Part shown: piece after piece, positions 1 to 8,798 of the stretch | How positions within the stretch are numbered: position 1 is the stretch's first letter | Layout: each line of letters opens with the position of its first letter | The notes under the pieces: model-generated | The model's database searches: none | Told to the model about the DNA's origin: nothing | The model's input: only the letters and a program-made list of their open reading frames with translations | Source: Lactobacillus sp. | GTDB lineage: Bacteria > Bacillota > Bacilli > Lactobacillales > Lactobacillaceae | NCBI GenBank assembly: GCA_030530865.1 | Contig: JAUMUC010000001.1 | Coordinates: 124,001 to 188,000 of the forward strand | Direction: 5' to 3' | Length of the DNA stretch: 64,000 nt | Program-made: the position numbers and the translations under genes

Positions 1-1733
1 TTTCTGGTGAAGGTCAACAAGCAACTGGTGATTACATCCGTGCTGACCGTTTTGTTAAGACTTTGGTTGAAGATAAGTCAGATAATGACGCTGATGATCA
101 AGAAGATCACGGTGATTACAAGATCGACTGGCCAACTAAGACTATCGGTTTGACTAGAACTGGTATTAAGAAGGCTTGTGAACACTTTGGTTTGGAAAAC
201 CTTTACGATGTTGAAAACCAACGTTTAGTTCACCACATCGATCAATCATTGCGTGCCAACTACATCATGCTTAAGGATATTGACTACGTTGTTCAAGACG
301 GCGAAGTTATGATCGTTGACTCATTTACTGGACGTGTAATGGAAGGTCGTCGTTACTCAGACGGTTTACACCAAGCTATCGAAGCTAAGGAACACGTTAA
401 GATTCAAGAAGAATCAAAGACTCAAGCAACTATTACTTACCAAAACTACTTCAGAATGTACAAGAAGTTGTCAGGTATGACTGGTACTGCTAAGACTGAA
501 GAAGAAGAATTCCGTGAAATTTACAACATGCAAGTTATCACGATTCCAACTAACCGTCCAAAGGCAAGAATTGACCAACCTGACTTGCTTTACCCAACTT
601 TGGAATCAAAATTTCATGCTGTAGTTGAAGACATTAAGGCTCGTCACGCTAAGGGACAACCTGTTTTAGTTGGTACTGTGGCAATTGAAAGTTCAGAAAA
701 ATTGTCACACATGCTTGATGAAGCCGGTATTCCACACGCAGTTTTGAACGCAAAGAACCACGCAAAAGAAGCTGCAATCATTATGAACGCTGGTCAACGT
801 GGTGCGGTAACTATAGCTACTAACATGGCTGGTCGTGGTACTGATATTAAGCTTGGACCTGGTGTTCGTGAACTTGGCGGTTTAGCTGTTATCGGTACTG
901 AAAGACACGAATCACGAAGAATTGATAACCAACTTCGTGGACGTTCAGGTCGTCAAGGTGACCCTGGTGAAACTCGTTTCTACCTGTCACTTGAAGATGA
1001 CTTGATGAAGCGTTTCGGTGGTGAACGTGTTAAGGCATTCCTTGATCGTTTATCAGATAACGATGATGATAAGGTGATCGAAAGTCGTTTGATTACTCGT
1101 CAAGTTGAATCAGCTCAAAAGCGTGTTGAAGGTAACAACTACGATACTCGTAAACAAACTCTTCAATACGATGATGTTATGAGAATTCAACGTGAAATTA
1201 TTTACGGCGAACGTATGCAAGTAATTTCAGCTACAGATTCATTGGAAAACATTATTATGCCAATGATCAAGCGGACAATTGCTAGTCAAGTAAGCAATTA
1301 CACTAATGGTGACCGTAAGGAATGGAGCATCGATGCACTTCGTGACTTTATTTCTTCAAGCATTGCTAGTGAAGAATTTGTTGAAGCAATTGACTTCAAG
1401 ACCATCACTCCTGATGAATTGAAGGAAAAGCTTTTCGCAGAAGCTGAAAAGAATTACCAAAACAAGAAGTCAATCATTGACGACCCTGATCAAATGCTTG
1501 AATTTGAAAAGGTTGTTATCTTGAGAGTGGTTGATGAACGTTGGACTGACCACATTGACGCTATGGATCAATTGAGAACTTCAATTGGACTTAGAGGTTA
1601 CGGTCAATTGAACCCACTTGTTGAATATCAAGAATCTGGTTACCGGATGTTTGAAGAAATGATTTCAAACATTGAATTTGATGTCACTCGTTTATTTATG
1701 AAGGCAGAAATCAGACGTAATTTAAGTCGGTAA
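1..1733 (+). CDS. secA: Preprotein translocase ATPase SecA (C-terminal part, 5' end outside window)
   Basis: ATPase motor that drives unfolded preproteins through SecYEG at the membrane. The frame is open from base 3, so the gene begins upstream of the window. Visible are the region following the preprotein-binding domain ([22 protein letters not shown]), the tract [12 protein letters not shown] then [13 protein letters not shown], and NBD2 with [14 protein letters not shown] and [13 protein letters not shown], the conserved helicase motifs that bind ATP, followed by the helical scaffold/wing. Two peculiarities: an acidic stretch rich in D/E near bases 66-120 where other SecA proteins have a short loop, and an end right after the helical scaffold (stop 1731-1733) with none of the CxCxS...CH zinc-binding tail of many SecA proteins. 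It is most likely the general SecA1 because of its prfB neighbour. A hairpin terminator follows directly. Confidence 0.97.
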   Translation, partial: SGEGQQATGDYIRADRFVKTLVEDKSDNDADDQEDHGDYKIDWPTKTIGLTRTGIKKACEHFGLENLYDVENQRLVHHIDQSLRANYIMLKDIDYVVQDGEVMIVDSFTGRVMEGRRYSDGLHQAIEAKEHVKIQEESKTQATITYQNYFRMYKKLSGMTGTAKTEEEEFREIYNMQVITIPTNRPKARIDQPDLLYPTLESKFHAVVEDIKARHAKGQPVLVGTVAIESSEKLSHMLDEAGIPHAVLNAKNHAKEAAIIMNAGQRGAVTIATNMAGRGTDIKLGPGVRELGGLAVIGTERHESRRIDNQLRGRSGRQGDPGETRFYLSLEDDLMKRFGGERVKAFLDRLSDNDDDKVIESRLITRQVESAQKRVEGNNYDTRKQTLQYDDVMRIQREIIYGERMQVISATDSLENIIMPMIKRTIASQVSNYTNGDRKEWSIDALRDFISSSIASEEFVEAIDFKTITPDELKEKLFAEAEKNYQNKKSIIDDPDQMLEFEKVVILRVVDERWTDHIDAMDQLRTSIGLRGYGQLNPLVEYQESGYRMFEEMISNIEFDVTRLFMKAEIRRNLSR

Positions 1734-1739
1734 TAAATT

Positions 1740-1767
1740 AGAGGAAGGACAACTTCCTCTTTTTTTA
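1740..1767 (+). terminator. Rho-independent terminator after secA
   Basis: An 8-bp perfect stem (AGAGGAAG / CTTCCTCT) with a 5-base loop is followed by a run of T. It separates secA from prfB, whose ATG lies only 13 bases downstream, so prfB probably depends on readthrough or on a promoter inside secA. Confidence 0.85.
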
Positions 1768-1779
1768 TAAGGAGAAAAC

Positions 1780-2896
1780 ATGGAATTAGCAGAAATCCAA
1801 GCAAAATTAGCAGAATTTTCAGAAAAGCTTGCCAGCTTTAGGGGGTCTCTTTGACTTAGATGCTATTACTGAAGGCATCGTAATCAATGAGCAAAAAATG
1901 GCTGAACCAAATTTTTGGAACGACCAAGAACAAGCTCAAGCACTAATTAATGAAACTAATACTCTGAAAGAAAAGAAAGAATCATTTGTCAATTTACAAG
2001 CAGCTTTGGAAGATGCTGAAACAATGCTTGAAATGTTGAAAGAAGACGATGATCCTGAATTACAAGCAGAATTGGAAGTGAACATCAATGATTTGACGCA
2101 TCAGTTTGAAAAATATGAGTTAGATTTACTCTTGGCTGGTGAATATGATCATCATAATGCTTTGATGGAAATTCACCCAGGTGCCGGGGGAACTGAAGCT
2201 CAAGATTGGGCTCAGATGTTGTTACGAATGTATCAACTGTTTAGCGACCAAGAAGGCTTTACAGTAGAGCTTAATAGCTATGAAAGTGGCGAAGAAGCTG
2301 GACTAAAAAATTGTTCCTTGCGAATTATCGGCAAAAACGCTTACGGTCTGTTAAAATCAGAGATGGGGGTTCATCGTTTAGTGAGAATCTCACCTTTTGA
2401 TAGTAATAAGCGACGTCACACTTCATTTGCTTCTGTTGAAGTTATTCCTGAAATTGATGATTCGATTGAAGTAGATATCGATCCAAAAGATTTACGGATT
2501 GACTACTTTAGAGCCAGTGGTGCTGGTGGACAACACATCAACAAGACAAGTAGTGCAGTTAGAATCACTCACTTGCCAACGGGGATTGTCACTAGTTCAC
2601 AAGCACAAAGATCACAGTTCCAAAATAAAGATACTGCGATGAATGAATTACGTGCTAAACTTTTCCACTTAGAAGAGGAAAAAAAGCGTAAAGAAAAGAT
2701 GGCTTTAAAAGGTGAACAACAGGACAATGGTTGGGGATCACAAATTAGATCTTACGTTTTTCACCCATATAATCTTGTTAAAGATTTGCGGACGGGTTAT
2801 GAAACAAGTGATACTCAAGGTGTGATGGATGGCGATTTAGAGCCATTTGCTTATGCATATTTACAATGGCTATTAAGCCAAGAAAATCCAAAGTAG
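1780..2896 (+). CDS. prfB: Peptide chain release factor 2, expressed by programmed +1 frameshift
   Basis: RF2 recognises UGA and UAA stop codons and triggers peptide release. The start ATG at 1780 has a good Shine-Dalgarno (AAGGAG). The zero frame stops after 24 codons at TGA 1852-1854. The site reads AGGGGGTCTCTTTGAC: an internal SD-like AGGGGG, then the slippery CTT, then the in-frame TGA, the classic autoregulatory frameshift element. Shifting +1 at CTT gives GAC and continues to 2896, so the CDS is 1780..1851 joined to 1853..2896, 371 residues. Downstream it has the SPF stop-recognition tripeptide (RISPFDS) and the catalytic GGQ loop ([15 protein letters not shown]). Without the shift only a 24-residue peptide is made. 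A start at 1829 in the second frame would be an artefact. Confidence 0.97.
1840..1855 (+). promoter_or_regulatory. prfB programmed +1 frameshift signal
   Basis: Internal Shine-Dalgarno-like AGGGGG (1840-1845), spacer TCT, slippery CTT (1849-1851), in-frame TGA (1852-1854) and a following C, the context known to favour slow termination by RF2. All elements of the canonical RF2 frameshift cassette are present in the normal spacing. Confidence 0.95.
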
Positions 2897-2905
2897 GTGA
2901 TAATA

Positions 2906-3166
2906 TTGGACTTAATTTTTTTAACAATTATCTTTGCTTTAATATTATTTATCGCAGGTGTCATGATCTGGGCTTTCTTTTCAGCCTTGCTGTATCTTTT
3001 ACCATTTTTATTAGTGATCGGCTTAATTTTATTTTTTGTAGCCAGATACAGGGTTAGAAGATTCTGGAAGCAATTTGAAAAAGATACCGAAGTAGAAGAC
3101 GACGATGACTTTGAAGAAAAGCCACGTAAAAAGGCCAGAAATGTAGAAACTAAGGATGTAGATTAG
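2906..3166 (+). CDS. Small membrane protein of unknown function
   Basis: About 86 residues. The N-terminal half is two hydrophobic segments rich in I, L and F (roughly residues 1-25 and 28-47), followed by a basic stretch ([11 protein letters not shown]) and a very acidic then basic cytoplasmic tail ([17 protein letters not shown]). A TTG at 2906 is 5 bases after AGGTGA and is the best start; a GTG at 2897 would overlap that ribosome-binding site and lacks one of its own. The gene sits tightly between prfB and hprK, probably in the same transcript. I do not recognise a family and assign no function. Confidence 0.7.
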   Translation: MDLIFLTIIFALILFIAGVMIWAFFSALLYLLPFLLVIGLILFFVARYRVRRFWKQFEKDTEVEDDDDFEEKPRKKARNVETKDVD

Positions 3167-3179
3167 AAGAGGAAAACTT

Positions 3180-4115
3180 ATGGAAGTTGCATTAAAGCAA
3201 TTACTTGCTGACAATAAAGTAATTAAAGTTGTTGCTGGTAAAGATGATATTGCTGACAAGCAGGTGACTGTTTCTGACATTTATCGTCCAGGACTAGAAT
3301 TAACTGGATATTTTGATTTTTATCCTTCTGAACGAATTCAATTGTTGGGAAAAACAGAAATTTCTTACGCAGCAATGTTAGATCCTGATCAACGAGAACG
3401 GGTTTTCAAGAGAATGTGTAAGGATGATACGCCATGCTTTTTGATTTCAAGAGGCTTGCCTATTCCAGAAGAACTGCTCGATACCGCTCAAGCAGCACAC
3501 ATTCCGGTCTTGCGTTCTAATGAATCAACTACATATTTATCAGGTTTGTTAGTGCAATATTTGCAAGAACGATTAGCTGAAAGAACTACTATCCACGGTG
3601 TTTTAGTCGAAATTAAAGGGATGGGTATTCTTTTAAAAGGTAAAAGCGGGGTTGGTAAATCTGAAACAGCTCTTGCTTTAGTTCAAAGAGGCCACCGCTT
3701 AATCGCTGATGATCGGGTGGATGTCTACCGTCCAGACCATGAAACAGTAATCGGGGAAGCTCCAAAGATTTTGAAGCACTTGATGGAAATTCGTGGTATC
3801 GGAATCATTGATATTATGAACTTGTTTGGTGCAGGTGCTGTTAAAGATTCAGCTGAAATTCAATTAGTAATTAATTTAGTTGACTGGAATCCTAATGAAA
3901 ATTATGACCGCTTAGGAACAGAAGAAAAGTTAGTTGATGTTTGTGGTGCGATGGTGCCACAAATCACGATCCCAGTTAAGGTTGGTCGAAACATTGAAAT
4001 TGCCATTGAAGTTGCAGCAATGAACTTCCGTGCAAAACTAATGGGATTTGATGCAGCTCAAACTTTTGATAAGAATTTAACCGAATTAATTGCAGATAAT
4101 TCTAAGAAGGCTTAG
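3180..4115 (+). CDS. hprK: HPr kinase/phosphorylase
   Basis: Bifunctional sensor enzyme that phosphorylates HPr on its regulatory serine (and removes the phosphate), producing the corepressor of CcpA in low-GC Gram-positives. The 311-residue length is normal. The N-terminal domain is followed by the P-loop GKSGVGKSE near residues 153-161 and by the HprK signature [20 protein letters not shown] needed for binding HPr. Ribosome-binding site AGAGGAAAA precedes ATG 3180. It lies 2 bases before the lgt frame, the usual hprK-lgt-gpsA-trxB order of lactobacilli. A predicted CcpA target (cre) occurs in this same window upstream of the small gene at 58980. Confidence 0.97.
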   Translation: MEVALKQLLADNKVIKVVAGKDDIADKQVTVSDIYRPGLELTGYFDFYPSERIQLLGKTEISYAAMLDPDQRERVFKRMCKDDTPCFLISRGLPIPEELLDTAQAAHIPVLRSNESTTYLSGLLVQYLQERLAERTTIHGVLVEIKGMGILLKGKSGVGKSETALALVQRGHRLIADDRVDVYRPDHETVIGEAPKILKHLMEIRGIGIIDIMNLFGAGAVKDSAEIQLVINLVDWNPNENYDRLGTEEKLVDVCGAMVPQITIPVKVGRNIEIAIEVAAMNFRAKLMGFDAAQTFDKNLTELIADNSKKA

Positions 4116-4117
4116 AG

Positions 4118-4933
4118 GTGTTTAAACTGAAACTTTTAACGATGGATCCGACTGCTTTTTATCTAGGCAATTGGCCAGTGAAAAAATATGGGATCATTAT
4201 GGCAATTGCCATCTCAGTTGCTTTTTATCTTTCTGTTAGAGAAGGAAAAAAGCGGGGAATTAATGATGACCATTTTGCTAATATTCTCTTGTGGGGTGTC
4301 CCATTAGGCTATTTAGGTGCAAGACTATACTATGTGATTTTTGAATGGCCTTATTATGCCAATAACCCGGGACAAATTTTTGCTATTTGGCAAGGTGGGG
4401 TCGCTGTATACGGCGGACTTTTAACTGGATTATTAGTCTTAATAGTCTATTGCTACTACCACGCCCTTAATTTGTTTAAAATGCTTGATATCATTACGCC
4501 TGGTGTGATGTTAGCTCAGGTGATTGGTCGTTGGGGCAATTTTGTTAATCAAGAAGCTCATGGTGCAAGAACTACTTTGACATTTTTACAGAGTTTGCAC
4601 TTGCCAGAATTTATTATTCAAGGAATGAAAATTGGCGGTCATTACTATCAGCCAACATTTCTATATGAATCATTCTTTAATTTACTAGGCTTTCTGATTA
4701 TCATTGCAGTCAGACACCGCAAGCATTTTTATCGAATTGGTGAAGTCTTTTTCTCATATCTTGCATGGTACTCACTTGTTCGCTTCTTTGTAGAAGGAAT
4801 GAGAACAGATAGTTTATATATTTTCAACACTATTCGGGTTTCGCAAGCATTAAGTGTGGTGTTATTTGTTATTAGTGTTTCACTAGTGATCTATAGAAGA
4901 AAAAGGCGGTCTATAAGCTGGTATGCGGACTAA
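4118..4933 (+). CDS. lgt: Prolipoprotein diacylglyceryl transferase
   Basis: Membrane enzyme that transfers diacylglycerol from phosphatidylglycerol to the lipobox cysteine of prolipoproteins. Several membrane segments are visible, with the family signature GRWGNFVNQEAHG around residues 140-150 and the conserved YQPTFLYES loop. The longest frame opens at GTG 4118, which overlaps the only good ribosome-binding site (TAGAGGTG). An ATG at 4142 gives MDPTAFYLGNWPVKKYG, closer to the normal family N terminus but with no visible ribosome-binding site, and CTG 4127 is spaced best; the exact start is open. It belongs to the hprK operon. Confidence 0.93.
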   Translation: MFKLKLLTMDPTAFYLGNWPVKKYGIIMAIAISVAFYLSVREGKKRGINDDHFANILLWGVPLGYLGARLYYVIFEWPYYANNPGQIFAIWQGGVAVYGGLLTGLLVLIVYCYYHALNLFKMLDIITPGVMLAQVIGRWGNFVNQEAHGARTTLTFLQSLHLPEFIIQGMKIGGHYYQPTFLYESFFNLLGFLIIIAVRHRKHFYRIGEVFFSYLAWYSLVRFFVEGMRTDSLYIFNTIRVSQALSVVLFVISVSLVIYRRKRRSISWYAD

Positions 4934-4946
4934 CGATAAAATTAAT

Positions 4947-4975
4947 TTGAACATAGGATAAATCATGTTTAAAAT
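4947..4975 (+). promoter_or_regulatory. Sigma-A promoter for gpsA-trxB
   Basis: TTGAAC (4947-4952), a 17-base spacer, then TAAAAT (4970-4975), about 40 bases before the gpsA ATG. It allows gpsA and trxB to be transcribed apart from hprK-lgt. Confidence 0.7.
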
Positions 4976-5017
4976 AGAGTTAGTTTAATTATTTAAAAAG
5001 AAGGAAACGATTTAATA

Positions 5018-6028
5018 ATGACAAAGATTGCAGTTTTAGGAAATGGTTCTTGGGGTTCAGTTTTAGGTTCTTTACTTGCTGATAACGGCCATGATGTAAT
5101 TTTATATGGTAATATTCAAGCAGTTAATGACGAAATCAATGCTCATCACACAAATGAACATTACATCAAAAACTGGCATGTAAACGAAAATGCTTCAGCA
5201 ACTGGTGACTTAAAAGAAGCCTTAACTGGTGCCGATGTTGTCTTATTTGTTTTACCAACTAAGGCATTCAGAATTGTTGCTAAGAACGTAAGAAAGGTAC
5301 TTGATGAATTAGGTACTAGTCCACTTGTCGTCACTGCAACTAAGGGTATTGAACCTGGCTCAATGATGTTAATGAGTGATATTCTTGGACAAGAAGTTTA
5401 TCCAAATGATCCAGACAAGATTATTGCTGTTTCTGGACCAAGCCACGCTGAAAATGTTGCACAAAAAGATATTACTTGCTTAACTTGTGCTTCAAAGAAC
5501 GCTGATAACGCAATGTTTATTCAAAGTTTATTCCAAAATGAATACATGCGTTTCTACGGAAATGATGACTTAATCGGTGTTGAAGTAGGTGGAGCAGTTA
5601 AGAACGTTATCGCTTTAGCTGCTGGTATCGTTGCCGGAAAAGGATACGGTGACAATGCTAAGGCTGCTTTAATGACTCGTGGTCTTGTTGAAATTGCCCG
5701 TCTTGGTGTTGAACACTTTGGTGCCAAGAGAAAGACCTTTAACGGTTTATCAGGCATGGGTGATTTGATCGTTACTTGTACTTCAGTTAACTCACGTAAC
5801 TGGCGTGCTGGTAAGCAATTAGGTGAAGGAAAGACACTTGACTATGTTTTGGAAAACATGGGACAAGTTGTTGAAGGTGCAACTACTGTCAAAGCAATTC
5901 ATGAATTAGTTGCTGATTCTGATATTGAAATGCCAATCAGTGAAGCTGTTTACCGTGTCTGCTACGAAAACAGTGATGTTGATAAGGAAATTGAAGAATT
6001 AATGGGCAGAAGTTTAAAGTCTGAATAA
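5018..6028 (+). CDS. gpsA: NAD(P)H-dependent glycerol-3-phosphate dehydrogenase
   Basis: Reduces dihydroxyacetone phosphate to sn-glycerol 3-phosphate for phospholipid and lipoteichoic acid synthesis. The N-terminal nucleotide-binding loop GNGSWGSVLG starts at residue 8; the catalytic lysine region GVEVGGAVKNVIALAAGIV and the C-terminal NGLSGMGDLIVTCTS follow as in the family. 336 residues, standard length. ATG 5018 has AAGAAGGAAACG upstream and its own promoter just before it. Codon choice is biased toward that of highly expressed genes. Confidence 0.97.
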   Translation: MTKIAVLGNGSWGSVLGSLLADNGHDVILYGNIQAVNDEINAHHTNEHYIKNWHVNENASATGDLKEALTGADVVLFVLPTKAFRIVAKNVRKVLDELGTSPLVVTATKGIEPGSMMLMSDILGQEVYPNDPDKIIAVSGPSHAENVAQKDITCLTCASKNADNAMFIQSLFQNEYMRFYGNDDLIGVEVGGAVKNVIALAAGIVAGKGYGDNAKAALMTRGLVEIARLGVEHFGAKRKTFNGLSGMGDLIVTCTSVNSRNWRAGKQLGEGKTLDYVLENMGQVVEGATTVKAIHELVADSDIEMPISEAVYRVCYENSDVDKEIEELMGRSLKSE

Positions 6029-6047
6029 GACTTTCAGGAGATAAGCT

Positions 6048-6971
6048 ATGTCACGGAAAAAGTATGATGTTATTGTCATTGGTGCAGGACCTGGCGGAAT
6101 GACAGCAGCACTTTATGCTGCTAGAGCCAATTTGAAAGTCCTAATGCTAGACCGCGGTCCAGTTGGTGGCCAAATGAATAATACAGATATGGTCGATAAT
6201 TATCCTGGATATGTCGGCGTTAAAGGTCCGGAACTAGCTCAAAAAATGTATGAAACTCTAAAGCAATTTGATCATGATTACCAATATGGTGATGTTCAAT
6301 CAGTTACTTTAGAAGGCGATAAGAAGATCGTCAAAACTAGCAAAGATGAATTTGAAACGACCGCTTTGGTGATTGCCACCGGTGCTGATCACCGCAAGTT
6401 AGGTGTGCCTGGTGAAGATGACTATAGTGGACGAGGCGTTTCATATTGTGCGGTCTGTGATGGACCCTTCTTTAAGAATAAAAAGATTGCGGTTATTGGT
6501 GGGGGAGATTCAGCTGTTGAAGAAAGTGTCTACCTTGCTAGTTTGGCCGAACATGTAACCATTGTTCACCGCCGTGATCAATTACGTGCTCAACCAAGTT
6601 TGCAAAAGCAAGCTTTTGATCGTGATAATATTTCATTTGTCTGGAATGCTAATACTTTAGCAATAGAAGGAGATGGCCAAAAAGTTACTGGAATCAAGTA
6701 CTTAGATAAAGAAAGCAACGAAGAAAAGCAACTAGATGCTGATGCTGTCTTTATTTATGTAGGTATGATTCCACAAACAGCTCCTTTTAAGGACTTACCA
6801 ATTTTGGATGAACATGGATGGATTGTCACAAATGAGGCGATGGAAACTAAAGTACCTGGAATTTTTGCTCTAGGTGATGTTCGTCAAAAAGACTTAAGAC
6901 AAATTAGTAATGCTGTCGGTGATGGTAGTATTGCTGGACAAAATGCTTATAAATATTTGCAAGAGCACTAG
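6048..6971 (+). CDS. trxB: Thioredoxin reductase
   Basis: FAD- and NADPH-dependent flavoprotein that keeps thioredoxin reduced. FAD-binding GAGPGG is near residue 12, the redox pair CAVC is at residues 134-137 followed by DGPFF, the second dinucleotide fold GGGDSAVEE lies near 152, and the C-terminal FAD motif GIFALGDVRQKDLRQ is complete. 307 residues. It follows gpsA by 19 bases with AGGAG before the ATG and precedes the phosphoglucomutase by 15 bases, so these genes are probably one transcript. Confidence 0.97.
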   Translation: MSRKKYDVIVIGAGPGGMTAALYAARANLKVLMLDRGPVGGQMNNTDMVDNYPGYVGVKGPELAQKMYETLKQFDHDYQYGDVQSVTLEGDKKIVKTSKDEFETTALVIATGADHRKLGVPGEDDYSGRGVSYCAVCDGPFFKNKKIAVIGGGDSAVEESVYLASLAEHVTIVHRRDQLRAQPSLQKQAFDRDNISFVWNANTLAIEGDGQKVTGIKYLDKESNEEKQLDADAVFIYVGMIPQTAPFKDLPILDEHGWIVTNEAMETKVPGIFALGDVRQKDLRQISNAVGDGSIAGQNAYKYLQEH

Positions 6972-6986
6972 AAATGAGGAGCAACA

Positions 6987-8717
6987 ATGGCAAATGCAGA
7001 ATATAAGAATTGGTTAGCTGCAACAAGTTTACCAAGTTATTTACATTCACAACTAGAAGAGCTTGGTAAAGACGAAGCTTGGATTAACGACGCTTTTGGT
7101 ACTGATATTAGTTTCGGTACTGCTGGTATGCGTGGTTTATTAGAACCAGGTACTAACCGCATCAATGTCGTTACTATCGGACGAGTAACCGCCGGTCTTG
7201 CTGAACTAATGAAGCAAGCAGGGGATGCTGCTAAAAAAGCGGGTGTGGTAATTTCTTACGACTCTCGTTACTATTCAAGAGATTTTGCAGAATTAGCTGC
7301 TAGAATTCTTGGACATGAAGGCATCAAAGTTTACTTATTTGATAGCTTAAGACCAACTCCAGAATTGTCATTTGCAATTCGTTACTTAAAGACATATGCA
7401 GGTATTATGATTACTGCATCTCATAATGCTAAGCAATATAATGGTTACAAGATTTATGGTGAAGATGGTGGACAAATGCCACCAGAAAAGGCAGCAATCG
7501 TTCAAAATGCAGCTTTGTCAATCAAGGACCAATTGAATATTCCAACCAGTAGCTTGCCTGAATTAGCAGATGCTAAGCTTTTACAATGGGTTGGTGAAGA
7601 TGTTGACCAAGCTTACCTTGAAGCTTTGAAGTCAATAAATGTTAACCATGAAATGATTGCTAAGAGTGCACCAAACATGAAGATTGTTTACACTCCCGTT
7701 CATGGTACAGGTAAGATGATTTATGAACGTGCCTTCAAGCAAGGCGGTTTTACCAATGTAACCATCGTTCCTAGTCAAGCAATTTTGAATCCAGAATTTC
7801 CAACCACGATTAAGCCAAACCCAGAATATCGTGATGTATTTGATGCTGGGGTTGAATTAGCTAACGAAATTGGTGCCGATTTTATCGTGGCAACTGACCC
7901 TGATGCTGACCGTTTAGGTGCTTGTGTGAGAAAGCCAGATGGCAATTTCCAAGTATTGACTGGTAACCAAATTGCTACTTTAATCAGTAATTACTTACTA
8001 GTTAACTTGAAAGAAAGTGGCAAGTTAGAATCAGACTATGAAATTGTCACTTCAGTTGTTTCAAGTAGTTTGCCATTAAAGATTGCTAAGAGTTATGGCA
8101 TTCAAACTAAACAAGTTTTGACTGGTTTCAAATACATTGGTGAAGAAATTGACCACCTTGAAAAGGATCATGCCGGTAAATTCCTCATGGGATTTGAAGA
8201 AAGCTATGGTTACTTATTCAAGACATTTAACCGTGACAAAGATGCTATGCAAGGAGCTTTGATGTTCTTTGAAGTAGCTGCTTACTACGCATCACGTAAT
8301 ATGTCAGTATTTGATGGCTTGCAAGAAATTTGGCAAAAATACGGCACTAGCTGTGAAATCACTAAAGCGATTGAAATGCCAGGTTTAGATGGTGTTGCCA
8401 AAATGAAGCAAATCATGGAAGAACTTCGTGAAAAGCCATTTACTGAATTAAATGGTCACAAAGTTGTGGGGTACGAAGACTACTTATTGCAAGTTAAGCA
8501 CCATGATGGCCAAGAAGAAGCCCTTGTTGGTTTTCCTAAGTCAGATGTACTTCGTTTCTTCTTTGACGATGATACTTGGTTAGCATTAAGACCTTCAGGA
8601 ACTGAACCTGTAATTAAGGCTTACGTTGGTACCATTAGTGCTAGCTATGATGAAGCTGAAAAATTAGCTGAAGATTATCAAGCTACTTTAGCTAAGTCTC
8701 TAGGTTTGGGCAAATAA
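6987..8717 (+). CDS. pgm: Phosphoglucomutase (alpha-D-phosphohexomutase family)
   Basis: Interconverts glucose 6-phosphate and glucose 1-phosphate, feeding UDP-glucose for exopolysaccharide and glycolipid synthesis. The 576-residue length and the motifs match the PgcA-type phosphoglucomutase/phosphomannomutase: catalytic Ser145 in TASHNAKQYNGYK, the metal loop DPDADRLG, the sugar loop GFEESYGYL and the phosphate-binding loop RPSGTEP. ATG 6987 follows TGAGGAGC. A terminator hairpin ends the transcript downstream. Confidence 0.95.
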   Translation: MANAEYKNWLAATSLPSYLHSQLEELGKDEAWINDAFGTDISFGTAGMRGLLEPGTNRINVVTIGRVTAGLAELMKQAGDAAKKAGVVISYDSRYYSRDFAELAARILGHEGIKVYLFDSLRPTPELSFAIRYLKTYAGIMITASHNAKQYNGYKIYGEDGGQMPPEKAAIVQNAALSIKDQLNIPTSSLPELADAKLLQWVGEDVDQAYLEALKSINVNHEMIAKSAPNMKIVYTPVHGTGKMIYERAFKQGGFTNVTIVPSQAILNPEFPTTIKPNPEYRDVFDAGVELANEIGADFIVATDPDADRLGACVRKPDGNFQVLTGNQIATLISNYLLVNLKESGKLESDYEIVTSVVSSSLPLKIAKSYGIQTKQVLTGFKYIGEEIDHLEKDHAGKFLMGFEESYGYLFKTFNRDKDAMQGALMFFEVAAYYASRNMSVFDGLQEIWQKYGTSCEITKAIEMPGLDGVAKMKQIMEELREKPFTELNGHKVVGYEDYLLQVKHHDGQEEALVGFPKSDVLRFFFDDDTWLALRPSGTEPVIKAYVGTISASYDEAEKLAEDYQATLAKSLGLGK

Positions 8718-8760
8718 ATAGCGAAAACCAGTTCGATATAGTAAAATTAAATAAAAGTGA

Positions 8761-8787
8761 AAAGTGGACCCATGTCCACTTTTTTTA
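8761..8787 (+). terminator. Rho-independent terminator after pgm
   Basis: Nine-base perfect stem (AAAGTGGAC / GTCCACTTT) with a CCAT loop and a T tract; it ends 12 bases before uvrB. Confidence 0.88.
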
Positions 8788-8798
8788 CGAGGTAAGCT

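Noticed and set aside
1829..2896. Separate start for prfB at 1829
   Set aside because: It is the downstream part of the frameshifted gene; it has no ribosome-binding site.
8720..8750. Possible LexA box before uvrB (CAGTTCGATATAG)
   Set aside because: Only the GTTCG half fits; the other arm is missing and a terminator separates it from uvrB.
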